Source: Labia minor (taxonomy: Eukaryota > Arthropoda > Insecta > Dermaptera > Spongiphoridae). Taken from it: a stretch of DNA of 64,000 bases. Made by a program: the position numbers and the translations under genes. Numbering within the stretch: position 1 is the first letter of the stretch; every line of letters begins with the position of its first letter. The DNA lies in contig OY720349.1 in the NCBI GenBank assembly GCA_963082975.1, positions 67,268,501 to 67,332,500 of the forward strand, read 5' to 3'. The notes beneath the pieces were generated by a model. The model was not told where the DNA came from. It did no database searches and saw only the letters and a list, made by a program, of their open reading frames with translations. Shown one piece after another: positions 61,554 through 64,000 of the stretch.

Positions 61554-62750
61554 TCTATAATAATAAAAGCAAGTGTAATGTGTCTGTCTGTCTGTCTGTC
61601 TGACCGAGCTCTCCAGCCATATCTATCGCACGCAGGGAACTGGAATTTTTTACACGGAAGCACAAAGGGGCTGGCCACCAGACCTCGAAGCCCGATTTTC
61701 GATTTTTTAATTAGAAAAATTTTAAAAAAATTATAAAAAATAATTAATGAAAAATAGTTTAGTTACCATACTAGATCATAGAGGCGCTGGTGGCGATAAT
61801 TTGGCGGTAATTTAAATTCTGAGCAATGTACAGATAAAAATCTTTTTATATATCTATTGATATTTACAATATCTCAATTGATCTTATTGGCCTTTTAAAC
61901 TTTGAAAACATTCACATTACGGCTATAATTTAATACTATTAAGTTTTAAGATTATGTGAGTAAATTATTTTAATTAAGAAAATTTGATCTCATAATTGGA
62001 TTTTCACGTAAGATTTTAATATATAATATATTTTTTAATATTATTTTTATAGTAGTTTAGTGTTATGCTAATTTCTTTATATTTTATTTTTATTTTGTTT
62101 ACTCTGATTTTTTTTTAAATAAATTAATAACATTTAAAGTAGCATAAAAAAATTAATCGAGGCAGGAAAATTGATGGGGTTTGAAATTAATAGTGATAAG
62201 ACAAAATAATTAGTATCAGAGAGAATAATATTTGCAAAGAATTTAAATCGAGGTTACAATCTGGAAATTATTATCAAAGGGGATCAAAATTATTAAATTA
62301 TTAATTGTATTATATGGGTGGGAGGCATGGTCTACAACCCTGGGAGATGAGAATAGATTCAGAGTATTTGAGAATAGGATTCTTCCCAGCATTTATGGGC
62401 CAAAGAAAGATGAGGACACCGGGGAATAGCGGAGACTGCATAACAAGGAATTGCATGACCTCTATGCATCTCTAGATATAGGTCATAAAATAGAGAAGGC
62501 TGGGATCGGCAGGGCACATGGCTAGAATGGGAGAGGAAAAATATATTGGTGGGGAGTTCGATTGGAAAACGTCTGTGTGGAAGACCAATTGTGAACAGGG
62601 TGGACAATGTAGGAAGGAACGTGAGAGAGATGGGACAGGGTAGGAGTTAGATGGTTATAGCTCAGAATAGGGACACTCGGGGGGGGGGGGTACAGGGGGC
62701 GGAGCCCCCGTCTAGATGCGAAGAGCGACGAAGGAGCTCTGAGCAGCTAG
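61554..62750 (+). mobile_element. Non-autonomous Helitron with captured LINE fragment
   Basis: Starts TCTATAATAATAAAAGCAAG at 61554 after an A, and ends GAGCAGCTAG at 62750 before a T. Hairpin GGGGGCGGAGCCCCC at 62695-62709. The 3' 70 bp or so match the Helitron at 11910, while the 5' ends differ. It contains a GTCT tetranucleotide run near 61580 and LINE-A sequence from about 62150. No Rep/helicase. Confidence 0.85.
62150..62680 (+). pseudogene. LINE-A reverse transcriptase fragment inside Helitron
   Basis: Begins earlier in the enzyme than the other copies: IEAGKLMGFEINSDKTK is from the palm/thumb. It then jumps to VLYGWEAWSTTLGDE, the RVFENRILPSIYGPK block, TPGNSGDCIT, and a stretch matching the RWAGHVARM region in broken frames. 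It stops at GGGACACTCGG, where the Helitron 3' end begins. Confidence 0.8.
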
Positions 62751-62765
62751 TGAATAAATAAAACT

Positions 62766-62890
62766 TAATGCGCCCAACGATTTTTGTTGAATATGAAACA
62801 ATTTATCCATAAACTTTGTCAGGCTTATAGGAAAATTATTTTATTCTTTTTAATCTATTGGAAAAACGTTATTTTATAAAATATTTTTAT
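62766..62890 (-). repeat. Family T arm, inverted
   Basis: GCGCCCAACGATTTTTG, then GCAATTTATCCATAAACT-like sequence, then TTATTTTATTCTTTTTAATC. It is the reverse of 61100-61205 and lies 16 bp after the Helitron end. Confidence 0.65.
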
Positions 62891-64000
62891 ATTTATATTA
62901 TTAAAAAAATTATTTATTTATTATATATTTATTATATTATTATTCCTTTAATTAAAATGAAATTTAAAAGTTAATATTTTTAATAATTATATTATATATA
63001 TATTATATAATATATATAAATATATATTGTATTATATAATATATATAAATATATATTGTATTATTATTATATAATGTTCTAAAAATAATTCAATTTAATT
63101 TATTCTCACAATCATAAAGTATTGTTTATGTTCTAGAAATCAGTTTAATACCAAATGTTATAATTTTTAAACACCTCCTTATTATATTTATTAAAATTGA
63201 TGGATCATTGATTTTAATTTTAATTCCTAATCTATTTTTTTTTTCTTTAATTAATTTTCTGGGTTTTTTTAATATTTTTTTAAATAGATTAACTAAAATA
63301 TAATCAATCAAATAATATTTATATTTTTATCATCATTTCGATTCCAATGCTATTATTTGAAGATTAATGTCATTTATGGTCCTTTGGTTTATGTCTTTTT
63401 TATCAACTTTTATGGGAGAAGTTCGATACAGGTGGTTTTATGGGAGATGAAATTTAATAATAAATTTTATTTTCATTTATCTATTTTTTTTAGATATATA
63501 AGCGTATACTTTTCTATTTCGATAATACCCGCTAAGATAATATGTAATTTCAAGAATATATAAAATAATAAATGACTACTATGAAAATTGTATCAATAAA
63601 TGAGAGATCAATACATGAATATTTAACATAATTAAAAATTAATGAAAAAATTCCAATCAATATATTTATTTATTTGCTATTCAAACTTTATTATTGGTAT
63701 GCCAAATACCTATTAAAATCTTAAATAATATATTATTATAGGGTCTTAAACTTAAAGATCTACAGAAGTGAAGTCATCTCTTCCATTTAACTCGTGTTGT
63801 GAATTTAATTAAATTAAATTCTATGTATTTATAGTAAGAGGCAATGAAATATCTCTAACGTATTTCGTTCATATAATCGAGGTATTTATCAATGTACATA
63901 TATTTAAATAAATAAAAATAATATTTAAAGAAAATAATTATTAGAAACTTTAAAACCTTGTCCAAATAATATTCAATATTTCTGTAAAGAAATTATTCAG
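62891..64000. other. AT-rich end of window without a recognised gene
   Basis: Two adjacent copies of a TATATAATATATATAAATAT-type unit lie near 62990-63060. Open frames at 63126-63311 and 63357-63563 have no domain and biased composition. Confidence 0.5.

Noticed and set aside
1-64000. CRISPR arrays, bacterial operons, rRNA genes
   Set aside because: No short direct repeats with regular unique spacers, no ribosome-binding sites with long frames, and no rRNA sequence seen. All long repeats are eukaryotic transposons.

Overview
This window looks like a stretch of nuclear DNA from an animal, most likely an arthropod. It is very A+T-rich (about three quarters by eye), has no long host reading frame, and carries four identical eukaryotic tRNA-Pro(UGG) genes. 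It is packed with decayed transposons of kinds common in arthropods: an R1-clade LINE, other endonuclease/reverse-transcriptase LINEs, Helitrons, HINE/DINE-1-like Helentron derivatives, piggyBac, Mutator-like, mariner and hAT elements. I cannot name the species. An AT-rich crustacean or insect fits, but nothing seen here decides it. There are no bacterial genes, no CRISPR array and no operons.

Layout. 0-9 kb: a hAT end, a short HINE, an inverted LINE 3' end, a tRNA-derived SINE-like head, a hairpin-rich MITE and a hAT MITE with a perfect 8-bp target duplication. 10-21 kb: a full HINE, a small GC-rich island, a Helitron carrying a reverse-transcriptase fragment, a 1.2-kb GC-elevated unique island (possible host exon or promoter), a second HINE, a broken MULE transposase, and a third HINE inserted in a LINE fragment. 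22-31 kb: a 0.2-kb repeat pair, an element with perfect 158-bp inverted repeats, a LINE endonuclease fragment, the first tRNA-Pro duplicon, a HINE and a mariner end. 32-45 kb: nested MITEs, a HINE inside another repeat whose uninterrupted relative lies at 42.6 kb, the second tRNA-Pro duplicon, a lone tRNA-Pro, a piggyBac remnant and the third, inverted, tRNA-Pro duplicon. 47-64 kb: nested repeats, two LINE 3' ends, a 1-kb palindrome carrying a possible coronin-like exon, HINE number eight, a 1.17-kb TA-flanked element studded with a 13-bp motif, an R1 LINE and a second Helitron.

How the parts relate. The dominant repeat is a roughly 630-bp HINE-like family (eight copies plus one end fragment). 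It has an ACCGACCGACG end, an offset inverted match near the other end followed by a short stem-loop, and a GTCY tetranucleotide run. Six copies carry two TGACGTCA palindromes exactly 20 bp apart; a seventh keeps one intact. Its insertions interrupt at least three other repeats, so it was active after them. The only genes likely to be expressed are the four tRNA-Pro copies. Three of these sit in roughly 0.7-0.8-kb duplicons about 8 kb apart, which also carry a short exon-like segment.
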